NCBI RefSeq assembly: GCF_001672915.1
Contig: NZ_LZKR01000070.1
Location: 17,208-81,207 of the forward strand
Source: Mycobacterium sp. 1245805.9
Lineage (GTDB): Bacteria > Actinomycetota > Actinomycetes > Mycobacteriales > Mycobacteriaceae
Reading direction: 5' to 3'
Length of the DNA stretch: 64,000 nucleotides
The position numbers and the translations under genes were made by a program. The notes under the pieces were generated by a model, which was not told where the DNA came from, searched no databases, and saw nothing but the letters and a program-made list of their open reading frames with translations. Shown here piece by piece: positions 41,757 through 50,381 of the stretch (its first letter is position 1; each line of letters opens with the position of its first letter).

Positions 41757-41829
41757 TGCCCCCACTAGGACTCGAACCTAGGACCTGCGGATTAAAAGTC
41801 CGTAGCTCTACCAACTGAGCTATAGGGGC
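41757..41829 (-). tRNA. tRNA-Lys(TTT)
   Basis: 73 nt. Acceptor GCCCCTA pairs with TGGGGGC, discriminator A. Anticodon loop CTTTTAA reads TTT. T-loop GGTTCGAGTCC is intact. CCA is not encoded. Its 3' half was the integration target of the island. Confidence 0.95.
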
Positions 41830-41964
41830 GCGAACGTTCAGGATACTGGGTTCGGAACCTCGCTCGAACGGTGCTCGTTTGAGGATTGGGCCTGCGGTGA
41901 CCTAAGCTTGCCTGGCTCCCAACGGTAACTGCGTTGCGAGTGCCCCCGAAGTGATTCGGTTCTG

Positions 41965-42037
41965 GCCCCCATCGTCTAGTGGCCTAGGACGCCGCCCTTT
42001 CACGGCGGTAGCACGGGTTCGAATCCCGTTGGGGGTA
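41965..42037 (+). tRNA. tRNA-Glu(TTC)
   Basis: 73 nt. Anticodon stem CCGCC/GGCGG with loop CTTTCAC gives TTC. T-loop GGTTCGAATCC. First of three tRNAs on the plus strand. Confidence 0.95.
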
Positions 42038-42066
42038 CGCGACGCGGAGACGCGGAGCAAGAGCGA

Positions 42067-42140
42067 GGCCCTGTGGCGCAGTTGGTTAGCGCGCCGCCCT
42101 GTCACGGCGGAGGTCGCGGGTTCGAGTCCCGTCAGGGTCG
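42067..42140 (+). tRNA. tRNA-Asp(GTC)
   Basis: 74 nt. Anticodon loop CTGTCAC gives GTC. T-loop GGTTCGAGTCC. CCA follows at 42141-42143 in the DNA. Confidence 0.95.
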
Positions 42141-42169
42141 CCAACACGGCGAGGCACTCAATGCCTTCC

Positions 42170-42243
42170 GGCCAGGTAGCTCAGTCGGTACGAGCGTCCG
42201 CCTGAAAAGCGGAAGGTCGGCGGTTCGATCCCGCCCCTGGCCA
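42170..42243 (+). tRNA. tRNA-Phe(GAA)
   Basis: 74 nt. Acceptor GGCCAGG/CCTGGCC. Anticodon loop CTGAAAA gives GAA. T-loop GGTTCGATCCC. CCA is encoded at 42244-42246. Confidence 0.95.
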
Positions 42244-42247
42244 CCAG

Positions 42248-43897
42248 TCAGAAACTCCCGTACGGCGACCCGGTGACGATCGAATAGGCGGCCTCCCCGA
42301 GGACCGCCACCTCCAAACCGCCTAGCAGCGGCAACAATCCGACATCCGCGGCGATCGGATAGCCGATCGCGTTGACCAGCCCGGCAAGGGGCTGACCGTT
42401 GACCATTTGGTTCACCCCGTCGAGGAACAGGTTCAGGTCGTAGGACGGCAACGAGACCAGGACGGCGGTGGTGATGTCGGCCGTCGGCAGCAGCGTCGCG
42501 TAGGCCGTCGAGAACGCGGTCGTCGCTGCGCCGACGATCTGGGTGTTCGCCGACTCCAGGCCGGAGATCAGGTCGGTGAGTGTGGGCGGCCCGGTGGGCA
42601 GGGCAAGCGACCCGGGTCCCGACGACGACGTCAGCGCCTGCGAGATGTCCTGCAGCGACGGCAGCTGCGGGGGACCCTCGGCGTAAAGGTCGCCGATCGC
42701 GGCACCGACTCCCTGGTGGACGCCACTGACCAGCGCGGGCCCCAGGGCGACGGTGTCGCTGAGCGGCGGCAAGAATCCGAACGGGGTCGGCACGTCGGCC
42801 GGCCCGGTGGACCAGCCATAATTTGGATCGCCGTAGCCCCAGTTGACCAGGGGTCTCAGGACCGGTTGGACCAGATCGGCGATCGGGTTGCCGACATAGG
42901 GGATGTACCGCACCGGATCCAGCAGGGGCAGGTTCTGGGTCGGGATCATGTAGAACGTGGTGGTCGTGGGTCCCTGCGTTGGCTGTACGACCGCCGAATT
43001 GACCTGTGTCGTCGTGAGATTTTCGTAGCCCCCGTGCACGGTCACCATTCCCGCGACGGCGTTCAAGTCGGCGAAGATGTCGATGGGGTATTGCGGGAAG
43101 TCGGCCCAGCCGTCGTATTCGAGGGTGTAGACCTTAGTCACGAAGTCATTGGTCGGCATCGGACCAAGCGTCGAAAAGCCCAACGTCGGGAGACTCAACC
43201 CGGGGAAGCGTGCATCCCAGCCCCCGTTGGGATTCATCGAATTGCCAAGCAGCACAAAGTTTATCGGGAGCGAACTCGGCGTGCCGGCGGGATCCAACAA
43301 TTGCATTTCCAGCGCGGCGATGTCGGCGCCCTGCGAGTAACCGAGGACGTTGACGGTGTTTCCGGCGGCGAGTTGTTGTTGGATCGCATTGTTCAGGGCC
43401 GTGACGCCCCGAGCGATCGAGATGTTTTGCATCAAGTCTTTGATGCCACTGTCCGGGTATTCGCCCGCGGGCATGAACAGGGCCTGCACGAGGCCGACGG
43501 GGAAATTGGGCGCCACGTACTTGCTGACGACGTTGGCGACAAAGGTCGCGGGAGGAAAGGGCATTCCGCTGCCGCCCAGGACGAAAGTGACCGGCGGGTC
43601 CGCTAACGCCGCCGCGCCCGTGGCCTCGGTGTTGGCATACGCGTCTCCGGCGGAGGTCAACGCCCGCACGAACTCACCGTGGAACGCCGCCGCCCGCCCA
43701 AGCAGCGCCTGCCACTCCTGGCCGGTCGCGCTGAACAGGGCAGCTACCGCGGTGGACACCTCATCGGCGCCGGCCGCCAGCACACCGGTCGTCCTGCCCA
43801 CCGTGGCAGCCGCAGCGTCGTTGAGCGTCGTGCCGATCGCCGCCATGTCACCTGCAGCGGTCGCCATGACCTGCGGCTGCGCCAGCACGTACGCCAT
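42248..43897 (-). CDS. PE-family protein with PE-PPE hydrolase domain
   Basis: 549 residues from ATG 43897. PE domain (1-95: MAYVLAQPQVMATAAGDMA start, AAFHGEFVRAL, and the type VII secretion signal YANTE as YxxxE). Then a PE-PPE alpha/beta-hydrolase domain (about 150-330) with nucleophile motif GYSQGAD. These proteins are exported by ESX-5 and are thought to be cell-wall or surface esterases. Not a PGRS protein: no glycine-rich repeats. It points to a slow-growing species. Its stop lies 4 bp after the tRNA-Phe gene end. Confidence 0.92.
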   Translation of the reverse strand: MAYVLAQPQVMATAAGDMAAIGTTLNDAAAATVGRTTGVLAAGADEVSTAVAALFSATGQEWQALLGRAAAFHGEFVRALTSAGDAYANTEATGAAALADPPVTFVLGGSGMPFPPATFVANVVSKYVAPNFPVGLVQALFMPAGEYPDSGIKDLMQNISIARGVTALNNAIQQQLAAGNTVNVLGYSQGADIAALEMQLLDPAGTPSSLPINFVLLGNSMNPNGGWDARFPGLSLPTLGFSTLGPMPTNDFVTKVYTLEYDGWADFPQYPIDIFADLNAVAGMVTVHGGYENLTTTQVNSAVVQPTQGPTTTTFYMIPTQNLPLLDPVRYIPYVGNPIADLVQPVLRPLVNWGYGDPNYGWSTGPADVPTPFGFLPPLSDTVALGPALVSGVHQGVGAAIGDLYAEGPPQLPSLQDISQALTSSSGPGSLALPTGPPTLTDLISGLESANTQIVGAATTAFSTAYATLLPTADITTAVLVSLPSYDLNLFLDGVNQMVNGQPLAGLVNAIGYPIAADVGLLPLLGGLEVAVLGEAAYSIVTGSPYGSF

Positions 43898-43950
43898 CGG
43901 GCCCTCCCTCGCACGCCAGCATAGGGCGGTCCGGCGGGTTAGGCGGGCGT

Positions 43951-44403
43951 TCAGGCCAGGCGTTCGTCGGGCATGTCTTCGGCCACAAGGCCTTTCACCT
44001 GTTGGTAGTAGATGACCTTGCCGCCGCCGGCCCAATTGCCCTCGGGGATCTCGTGGATCAGCGTCCAAACATGGAACGCGCGCGGGCCCTGCGGCTCGAT
44101 TCCCGCCGCCGCGCAGACTGCGCCGTGCACGTCGGCGGCGAGCTGTTCCTTGCGGGGCTGATCCAGCGCCCCGTCGAACACGGTCAGGTCGACCCGGAAG
44201 CGTGGCGCGCCCGGGCCGCGGCCGCCGACCGAGAGTTCGCCGGCCTCCACCGGGTGCAGGTACACCCACGTGTTGTCGCGCAGAAACGGTGTGTCCGGGG
44301 CGCGTTCGGCGCGCAGCAGCGCGGTCACCAGCTCGTCGGCCAGCCGGGCCAACGCCTCGTCGTCCACCGAGCCACGCACGAACGTCAGATCGATCATCGG
44401 CAT
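43951..44403 (-). CDS. Tautomerase-superfamily protein
   Basis: 150 residues. Begins MPMIDLTF, so a proline follows the initiator methionine and can be the N-terminal catalytic base as in 4-oxalocrotonate tautomerase. Twice the length of a short tautomerase unit, with a second beta-alpha-beta segment (PRFRVDLTVFDGALDQPRKEQL; IHEIPEGNWAGGG). Substrate unknown. It lies 19 bp after the F420 oxidoreductase gene, so they are likely one operon. Confidence 0.8.
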   Translation of the reverse strand: MPMIDLTFVRGSVDDEALARLADELVTALLRAERAPDTPFLRDNTWVYLHPVEAGELSVGGRGPGAPRFRVDLTVFDGALDQPRKEQLAADVHGAVCAAAGIEPQGPRAFHVWTLIHEIPEGNWAGGGKVIYYQQVKGLVAEDMPDERLA

Positions 44404-44422
44404 CGCAGGACCGCCTCCTCGC

Positions 44423-45565
44423 TCAGAGCTTGCGCAGGCCGCGCACGACCTTGACATAGGGCGCGGTCGCGGACGCGCTCTTGCGCAAACTCGGTTGGAT
44501 GGCACCCGCGTTACCGACGACGAGGTATCGCAATCCGTTGTCGCGGAAGTCCGCGATCTGCTCAATGACCTCGTCGGGTGTGCCCACCGCGAACAACTCC
44601 TGGACGAGCGATCGCGGGGCCTTGGCCGCGTAGGAGAGTGCCGTGGCCTCGTCGATGGTCTGTGGGATGAGGTCCTGTACCCCGGTGAAGTCCGTCCCCA
44701 TCGGATGTTCCGCGCCGTGGCGGGCCCAGTCTTTGGCCGGACAGTTGAGCGTAAACACTTTGGCGATATCGCTGTCCACGACCTCGTCGATCTCGTCGCG
44801 GGAGCGGCCGGTGACGATGAACCGGATGAGCGCGGGGGTGATGGCCATCGGGTCGCGTCCGGCGTCCGACGCGGCCGCGCGCACGATGTCGAGCTGCTCG
44901 CCGTATTCGGTCGCGCGGGTGGTTCCGGGGAACCACCCGTCGGCGTATCGTCCGGTGGCGCGCATCATGCGCGGCCCGTGCGCCGCGATCCAGATCTGCG
45001 GCCATTTGCCCTTGTACGGCGGCAGCGCGAAAGTGGCCTTGTGCAAAGGGAAGAACGGTGAGTCGCGGGTGACCAGCTCGCCATTGGAGTTCCAGAGAGC
45101 GCGGATGGTGGCCACCGCCTCCTCGAAGCGCGCCACCGGCTTGGACCAGTCGACGCCGTAGGGCGCGTTGCTTTCCCGCTCGCCGGTTCCGATGCCGAGC
45201 ACCGACCGGCCGCGGGTGAGCAGGTGCAGCGAGGCGGCGGCCTGCGCGGTGACGGCGGGGTTGCGCCTGCCGGTGTCGGTTACGGCGATTCCCAGGCGCA
45301 TGCGGCCGATCCGGTTGCGGCCGGCCAGGTAGCCCAGCATCGTCCACGGCTCGAGGTGCGCGTCCATCTTGGGGATCACCCGGGCCGCGCCCACGTGCTT
45401 GGGAGTCCACATCGAGGGCGGCAGCACGGAATTGAGATGGTCGGCCACCCAGAAGGAGTCGGCGCCGCAGGCAAGCCCGGTCAGGTAATCGGCGTGGATC
45501 AACGGCTTTGGGCCGAAGCGCGAGTTGATCGTGTTGTGCATGACGCCCACGCCGAGACCGGCCAT
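44423..45565 (-). CDS. F420-dependent LLM-class oxidoreductase, phthiodiolone ketoreductase-like
   Basis: 380 residues from ATG 45565. Luciferase-like TIM barrel with [22 protein letters not shown] and [21 protein letters not shown] (key part [15 protein letters not shown]). The length and the GVGERENNxPYG-type motif resemble phthiodiolone/phenolphthiodiolone dimycocerosate ketoreductase. No dimycocerosate genes are near, so the true substrate is open. A 14-bp palindrome lies 35 bp upstream. Confidence 0.85.
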   Translation of the reverse strand: MAGLGVGVMHNTINSRFGPKPLIHADYLTGLACGADSFWVADHLNSVLPPSMWTPKHVGAARVIPKMDAHLEPWTMLGYLAGRNRIGRMRLGIAVTDTGRRNPAVTAQAAASLHLLTRGRSVLGIGTGERESNAPYGVDWSKPVARFEEAVATIRALWNSNGELVTRDSPFFPLHKATFALPPYKGKWPQIWIAAHGPRMMRATGRYADGWFPGTTRATEYGEQLDIVRAAASDAGRDPMAITPALIRFIVTGRSRDEIDEVVDSDIAKVFTLNCPAKDWARHGAEHPMGTDFTGVQDLIPQTIDEATALSYAAKAPRSLVQELFAVGTPDEVIEQIADFRDNGLRYLVVGNAGAIQPSLRKSASATAPYVKVVRGLRKL

Positions 45566-45889
45566 CCCTGTTCGCTCCCTTCAGACCGCCGGTCGCAGAC
45601 TAGCCGATCGGCTACCCGGGACGATAGATCACGGATCGCGATTCATCAATGGTCAGCCGAGCACCGGGATCAGCAGCCGCGACCGTGACTGAAGTTCATG
45701 GTCACCCGTGGGCGTTGGGGATCAACGGGATTCGATACTCGACGGCCTCGCTGAGCGCCACGCCTCGCGCGTTGCGGCACGGCAACAGGGGCGCGCGACC
45801 TGGATCTTGATAGCGCCGGTGATAGCGCTTTGCAGGATCGGTGATGGGAAGTTTCCCCGCGACTGGTGTGGCTCATATGATGCGACGCG
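45566..45889. other. Intergenic region with a 14-bp palindrome
   Basis: 324 bp between two divergent genes. TAGCCGATCGGCTA (45601-45614) is a perfect palindrome 35 bp before the F420 oxidoreductase start. TATGAT (45876-45881) is a good -10 box 8 nt before the dipeptidase GTG. Otherwise nothing was recognised. Confidence 0.5.
45601..45614. promoter_or_regulatory. Perfect 14-bp palindrome, possible operator
   Basis: TAGCCGATCGGCTA lies upstream of the F420 oxidoreductase gene. Confidence 0.4.
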
Positions 45890-46603
45890 GTGAACCGCGA
45901 CAATGGTCGAATGGCTTCTGTGCGGCGGTTCTTCCTGCTCATGGGCGTCGTCACGCTCCTGACCGCCTCGCCCGCGCAGGCCAGCCCGGACGTGCCCCCG
46001 GTCAGTGACGCGGCGCGCGCGGCCGGGTTCGTCGACGTCCGCAGCGTGATCCCCGACGCCATCATCGACCTGCGCTACGCGACCACGAACAACTTCACCC
46101 ACACGCAGCTGTATCCCTCCGACGCCCGGTGCCTGGTGCACCAGTCCATGGCGCCGGGGCTGGCGACGGCCGCGACGGCGCTGCGCCCGCAGGGCCATGT
46201 CCTGGTCTTCTGGGACTGCTACCGGCCACACGACGTGCAGGTCAAGTTGTTCAACGCCGTGCCCAACCCCGCCTGGGTGGCCCGCCCGGGCGCGTATGCG
46301 CACAGCCACGAGTCCGGGCTCTCGGTCGACGTGACGTTCACCAGCGTGCAGCAGCAATGCCCGCCCGAGCGGCAGGTCGACGGTTTGTGTCTGGCGGACA
46401 TGGGCACCGATTTCGACGACTTCTCCTCGCGCGCAACGGCTTACGCGACCCAGAGCGTCACCGCCGACGAACAGGCGAACCGGGCCCGCCTGCGGGACGC
46501 CATGCAGTACGGCGGGCTGGCGCCCTACTCCGGGGAGTGGTGGCACTTCGACGGTCCCGGCGCCGCGGTCGACCGCCCGATCCTCAACGTCCCCGTCGAC
46601 TAG
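45890..46603 (+). CDS. Secreted VanX-like D-alanyl-D-alanine dipeptidase (M15D)
   Basis: 237 residues from GTG 45890, supported by a TATGAT -10 box 8 nt upstream (ATG 45911 is also possible). Signal peptide with VASP-type cleavage (LLTASPAQA-SPD). Zinc motif SHESGLSVDVTF (HxxGxxxD) and EWWHFD. VanX-type enzymes hydrolyse D-Ala-D-Ala; exported actinobacterial versions more likely recycle or trim wall peptides than confer glycopeptide resistance, since no vanHA genes are near. Confidence 0.88.
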   Translation: MNRDNGRMASVRRFFLLMGVVTLLTASPAQASPDVPPVSDAARAAGFVDVRSVIPDAIIDLRYATTNNFTHTQLYPSDARCLVHQSMAPGLATAATALRPQGHVLVFWDCYRPHDVQVKLFNAVPNPAWVARPGAYAHSHESGLSVDVTFTSVQQQCPPERQVDGLCLADMGTDFDDFSSRATAYATQSVTADEQANRARLRDAMQYGGLAPYSGEWWHFDGPGAAVDRPILNVPVD

Positions 46604-46651
46604 GTGATCTCATATACCGAGACGCCGATTTCGTATCGTGAGTTAGCCGGA

Positions 46652-46657
46652 TAGGCT
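46652..46657 (+). promoter_or_regulatory. -10 box of a probable leaderless promoter
   Basis: TAGGCT ends 6 nt before the ATG at 46664. Confidence 0.4.
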
Positions 46658-46663
46658 TCACGC

Positions 46664-47476
46664 ATGGACGACGACCACCAGGCCCGCTACACGCACGGGC
46701 ATCACGAGTCGGTGTTGCGCAGCCATCGCCGACGCACCGCGCAAGACTCCGCCGCCTACCTCCTGCCGCACCTGAGGCCGGGGCTGACCGTGCTGGACAT
46801 CGGATGTGGCCCCGGCACCATCACCGCCGACCTCGCCGAGCGGGTCGCCCCCGCCGCGGTCGTGGCCGTCGACCAGGTCGCCGACGTCCTGGACGTGGCC
46901 CGCGCCGAAATCGAAGGGCGCGGCCTGTCGAACGTCACGTTCGCGACCGCCGACGTGCACAACCTCGACTTTCCCGACGACGCGTTCGACGTCGTGCACG
47001 CCCATCAGGTGCTGCAGCACGTCGCCGATCCGGTGCGCGCGCTGCGGGAGATGCGGCGCGTGTGCCGGCCGGGCGGCATCGTCGCGGCGCGGGACGCCGA
47101 CTACGCCGGCTTCATCTGGTTCCCGCTGCTTCCGGAGCTGGATCTGTGGCTCGATCTCTATCGCAAGGCGCACCGCGCCAACGGCAGCGAACCCGATGCC
47201 GGCCGGCGGCTGCTGTCCTGGGCGCTTCAGGCCGGCTTCGACGACGTCACCCCGACCGGCAGCGTCTGGTGCTACGCGACCGCCGACACCCGCGACTGGT
47301 GGGGCGGGATGTGGGCCGACCGAATCCTGCACTCCGACGTGGGTCCTGACTTGCTGGCGTCGGGCCTGGCCACCGCGGCGCAGCTGGAGCAGATCTCCGC
47401 GGCGTGGCGGGCGTGGGCCGCGGCCCCCGACGGCTGGCTGTCGATGCCGCACGGCGAGATCCTTTGCCGCGCATAG
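46664..47476 (+). CDS. Class I SAM methyltransferase (UbiE/COQ5-like)
   Basis: 270 residues. HHESVLRSHRRRTAQDSAAY, then the SAM motif VLDIGCGPGTITADLA (about 44-59), VDQVADVLDVA and LRVCRPGGIV-like region (MRRVCRPGGIVAARD). It has the methyltransferase type 11 fold. Substrate unknown. It appears to be monocistronic and convergent with the following SDR gene. Confidence 0.85.
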   Translation: MDDDHQARYTHGHHESVLRSHRRRTAQDSAAYLLPHLRPGLTVLDIGCGPGTITADLAERVAPAAVVAVDQVADVLDVARAEIEGRGLSNVTFATADVHNLDFPDDAFDVVHAHQVLQHVADPVRALREMRRVCRPGGIVAARDADYAGFIWFPLLPELDLWLDLYRKAHRANGSEPDAGRRLLSWALQAGFDDVTPTGSVWCYATADTRDWWGGMWADRILHSDVGPDLLASGLATAAQLEQISAAWRAWAAAPDGWLSMPHGEILCRA

Positions 47477-47480
47477 GTGT

Positions 47481-48305
47481 TCAGTCCAGGAAGAGGTCCG
47501 GGATGGGTTTGTCGCCGCCGCCGTACCGGGACAGGTCAGCGACCCCGGCGGACCGCAGAACCTCGGCGTCGATGTAGCAGTTGCCGGTGGTCTCCCGGGC
47601 GGGCCGGGAGACGATCTCGACGGCGGCGTCGCCCATAATCTCCGGGCTGCGCGACGACTTCGCCAGCCGGTCACCGTCGGCCATGTTCGCCACCGCGGCG
47701 GTGGCGATATAGGTCTGCGGCCAAAGGCAATTCGCGCCGATGCCGTCGTCGGCGAACTCCGCCGCCCACCCCAGCGACAGCAGCGTCATCCCATACTTGG
47801 ACAGCGTGTAGGCCGGGTGGGCGCCGAGCCAGCGGGGATTCATGTTGATCGGCGGCGAAATGGTGAGCACATGCGGGTTGGCCGACTTCTGCAGGTGGGG
47901 CACGCAGGCCTTGGTCAACAGGAAGGTGCCGCGCAGGTTGATCTCCTGCATCAGGTCGTACTTCTTGGCCGACAGCACGGGGGTCGGGTCCACCGCGATG
48001 GCGCTGGCGTTGTTGACGCAGACGTCGACGCCGCCGAACCGCTGCACCGCGGCGTCGACCGCGCGCTGCACGTCCTCCTCGCGGCGCACGTCGCCGACGA
48101 CCGCCAGCGCCTTGCCGCCGGCCGCCTCGACGTCGGCGGCGGCCGTGTGCACGGTTCCGGGTAGGCGGGGATGGGGTGTGTCGGTCTTGGCCAACAGCAC
48201 CACATTGGCGCCCTGCCGGGCCGCCGCGATGCCGATCGCGAGCCCGATCCCGCGGCTGCCGCCGGAGATCACCACGGTGCGATCGGCGAGCAGTTTGTTA
48301 CCCAT
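47481..48305 (-). CDS. SDR-family oxidoreductase (HSDL2-like)
   Basis: 274 residues. Cofactor motif SGGSRGIG near residue 14, NNASAI and active site YTLSK. The tail (TGNCYIDAEVLRSAGVADLSRY) is typical of the HSDL2-like group, linked to fatty-acid or sterol metabolism. It is divergent from the mutase gene with 69 bp between starts. Confidence 0.85.
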   Translation of the reverse strand: MGNKLLADRTVVISGGSRGIGLAIGIAAARQGANVVLLAKTDTPHPRLPGTVHTAAADVEAAGGKALAVVGDVRREEDVQRAVDAAVQRFGGVDVCVNNASAIAVDPTPVLSAKKYDLMQEINLRGTFLLTKACVPHLQKSANPHVLTISPPINMNPRWLGAHPAYTLSKYGMTLLSLGWAAEFADDGIGANCLWPQTYIATAAVANMADGDRLAKSSRSPEIMGDAAVEIVSRPARETTGNCYIDAEVLRSAGVADLSRYGGGDKPIPDLFLD

Positions 48306-48374
48306 TCGTCTCCTTTGGCCTGGTCAAGCATGTGGTATTGGCATTCTCTTTTTTTGCAAGTACGTTATTCATCG

Positions 48375-49952
48375 ATGGATAATACGGCCCACACTCCGTC
48401 TGGCATCCCGCTGCAGCCCACCTACGGGCCGGCGGACGTACGCGTAGAGCCTCCGCAGCCGGGGGAGTTCCCCTTCACCCGGGGTAACTTCGCGTCCGGC
48501 TACCGCGGCAAGCTCTGGACCTTCCGCCAATACTCGGGTTTCGGCACCGCCGAGGAATCCAATCGCCGGTACCGCTACCTGCTGGAACAGGGCGGGACCG
48601 GGCTGTCGGTGGCGCTCGACCTGCCCACCCAGTGCGGCTACGACTCCGACGACCCCGAGTTCGGCGAGGAGGTCGGCCGCGTCGGCGTCGCGGTCGACAC
48701 CCTGGCCGACTTCGAGATCCTGTTCGACGGCATCCCGCTGGACAAGCTCAGCACCAGCATGACGATCAACGGAACGGCCGCCATCCTGCTGGCGTTCTAC
48801 GTCGCCGCCGCCGAGAAAAAAGGGATACCGCGGGCGAAGCTCACCGGGACCATCCAGAACGACATCCTCAAGGAGTACGCCTCGCGCGGCACCTGGATCT
48901 GGCCGCCGGAGCCGTCGCTGCGGTTGATCGCCGACACCATCGAGTTCTGCGCGGCCGAGGTTCCTCGGTTCAACGCGATCTCGGTGGCCGGCGCGCATTT
49001 CCGCGACGCCGGGGCCAACGCGGTGCAGGAGATGGCGTTCACCCTCGCCGACGGGGTGACCTATTGCGACACCGTGGTGCAGCGCGGCCGCATGACGATC
49101 GACCAGTTCGCGCCGCAGATCTCGTTCTTCTTCTACACCCACGGCGACTTCTTCGAGGAGATCGCCAAATACCGTGCGGGGCGGCGTCGTTGGGCGACCA
49201 TCGTGCGCGAGCGCTACGGGGCGACGACGGACAAGGCGGCGATGTTCCGCTTCGGCTGCGTCTGTGGTGGCGCGTCGCTCTACGCGCCGCAGGCGCACAA
49301 CAACATTGTCCGGGTGGCCTACGAGGCGATGGCCGCGGTGCTGGGCGGTGTCCAGTCCATGTTCACGGCGGCCTGGGACGAGCCGTTCGCCCTGCCCACC
49401 GAGGAAACCACCACACTGGCGCTGCGCACCCAGCAGATCCTCGCCCACGAAACCGGGGTGGCCAGCGTCGCAGACCCGCTGGGCGGCTCCTACTTCGTGG
49501 AGGCCCTGACTGATGCGACCGAGGCCCGCATCGTCGAGATCATGTCCGACCTCGAGCGGCACGGCGGCATGGTCCAGGCGATCGAGGACGGTTACCTGCA
49601 GGGCCTGATCGCCGACGAGGCGTTCAAAATGCATCAGGAAGTCGAAGCCGGCGCCCGCCCGGTGGTGGGGGTGAACCGGTTCGTGACCGAAGAGCCGGAA
49701 CACGACGTCGTCACCTACGAGCTCGACGCCGAAGGACGCGATCTGCAGCTCAAACGGCTGTCCAAGGTCAAGGGTGAAAGGGATTCGGCCGCAGTCGAAT
49801 CCAGCCTGGCAGCGCTGTCGCGTGCCGCCGAAGGGGACGACAACCTGATGCACAAGTTGATCGACTGCGCCAACGCCTATTGCACGGTCGGGGAAATGGT
49901 GTCGGCGCTCAAAGCGGTGTGGGGCGAGTTTCAGCAGCCGGTGGTGTTTTAA
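48375..49952 (+). CDS. B12-dependent acyl-CoA mutase, large (catalytic) subunit
   Basis: 525 residues with the methylmalonyl-CoA-mutase barrel and no B12 domain. FTRGNFASGYRG entrance, Y53 in FRQYSGF, R171 in YASRGTW and H208 in VAGAHF. The first two correspond to the carboxylate-binding tyrosine and arginine of methylmalonyl-CoA mutase, where isobutyryl-CoA mutase has Phe and Gln. So a dicarboxylic acyl-CoA substrate is more likely than isobutyryl-CoA, despite the split ICM-like architecture. The B12-binding subunit follows immediately (GTG 49953), showing one complex. Confidence 0.88.
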   Translation: MDNTAHTPSGIPLQPTYGPADVRVEPPQPGEFPFTRGNFASGYRGKLWTFRQYSGFGTAEESNRRYRYLLEQGGTGLSVALDLPTQCGYDSDDPEFGEEVGRVGVAVDTLADFEILFDGIPLDKLSTSMTINGTAAILLAFYVAAAEKKGIPRAKLTGTIQNDILKEYASRGTWIWPPEPSLRLIADTIEFCAAEVPRFNAISVAGAHFRDAGANAVQEMAFTLADGVTYCDTVVQRGRMTIDQFAPQISFFFYTHGDFFEEIAKYRAGRRRWATIVRERYGATTDKAAMFRFGCVCGGASLYAPQAHNNIVRVAYEAMAAVLGGVQSMFTAAWDEPFALPTEETTTLALRTQQILAHETGVASVADPLGGSYFVEALTDATEARIVEIMSDLERHGGMVQAIEDGYLQGLIADEAFKMHQEVEAGARPVVGVNRFVTEEPEHDVVTYELDAEGRDLQLKRLSKVKGERDSAAVESSLAALSRAAEGDDNLMHKLIDCANAYCTVGEMVSALKAVWGEFQQPVVF

Positions 49953-50381
49953 GTGGCGGCGCGGATTCTGGTGGCCAAACCCGGCCTGGACGGACACGAC
50001 CGCGGGGCGAAGATCGTCGCGCGCACCCTGCGCGACGCGGGCTTCGAGGTCATCTACACCGGCATCCGGCAGCGCATCGAAGACATCGCTTCGATCGCCG
50101 TCCAGGAAGACGTCGCCGTGGTGGGCCTGAGCATCCTGTCGGGGGCGCATCTGGCGCTGACCGCGCGGACGGTCGAGGCGTTGCGCGCCGCCGACGCCGC
50201 GGACATCGCTGTCGTCGTCGGGGGAACCATCCCGCACGCCGACGTCCCCAAGCTGCTCTCCGCCGGCGCCGCCGCGGTATTCCCCACCGGGACGGCGCTG
50301 GACGTTCTGGTGCGCGAGATCCGCGCACTGACTGGAACCCCGGACCCCGAAGCAAAGGAAACACAGTGCGCGTCGGAGTGA
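49953..50381 (+). CDS. B12-binding small subunit of the acyl-CoA mutase
   Basis: 142 residues from the GTG right after the mutase stop. Cobalamin motif LDGHDRGAK (DxHxxG, lower-ligand histidine), then LSILSGAH (SxL) and VVVGGTIP (GG), the standard B12-binding Rossmann fold. It supplies adenosylcobalamin to the large subunit. The C-terminal end overlaps the next gene by 16 bp. Confidence 0.93.
   Translation: MAARILVAKPGLDGHDRGAKIVARTLRDAGFEVIYTGIRQRIEDIASIAVQEDVAVVGLSILSGAHLALTARTVEALRAADAADIAVVVGGTIPHADVPKLLSAGAAAVFPTGTALDVLVREIRALTGTPDPEAKETQCASE

Larger units (their letters stand above)
37454..41793. mobile_element. 4.3-kb genomic island inserted at tRNA-Lys
   Basis: Bounded by 39-bp direct repeats derived from the tRNA-Lys 3' end. 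Contents: a TIR-domain protein on the plus strand and two coupled membrane-protein genes on the minus strand. Bases are visibly lower in GC than the flanks, most clearly in 39.4-41.4 kb. No integrase, excisionase or phage structural gene is visible, so it either lost its integrase or relies on one in trans. Flanking genes correspond to the Rv0831c/tRNA cluster of M. tuberculosis, where no such insertion is expected. Confidence 0.8.

Noticed and set aside
37454..41793. Prophage interpretation of the tRNA-Lys island
   Set aside because: No integrase, capsid, terminase, lysis or replication gene could be read in any frame within 4.3 kb.
45890..46603. Vancomycin resistance
   Set aside because: The VanX-like enzyme has a signal peptide and no vanH or vanA ligase gene is nearby; a cell-wall turnover role is more likely.
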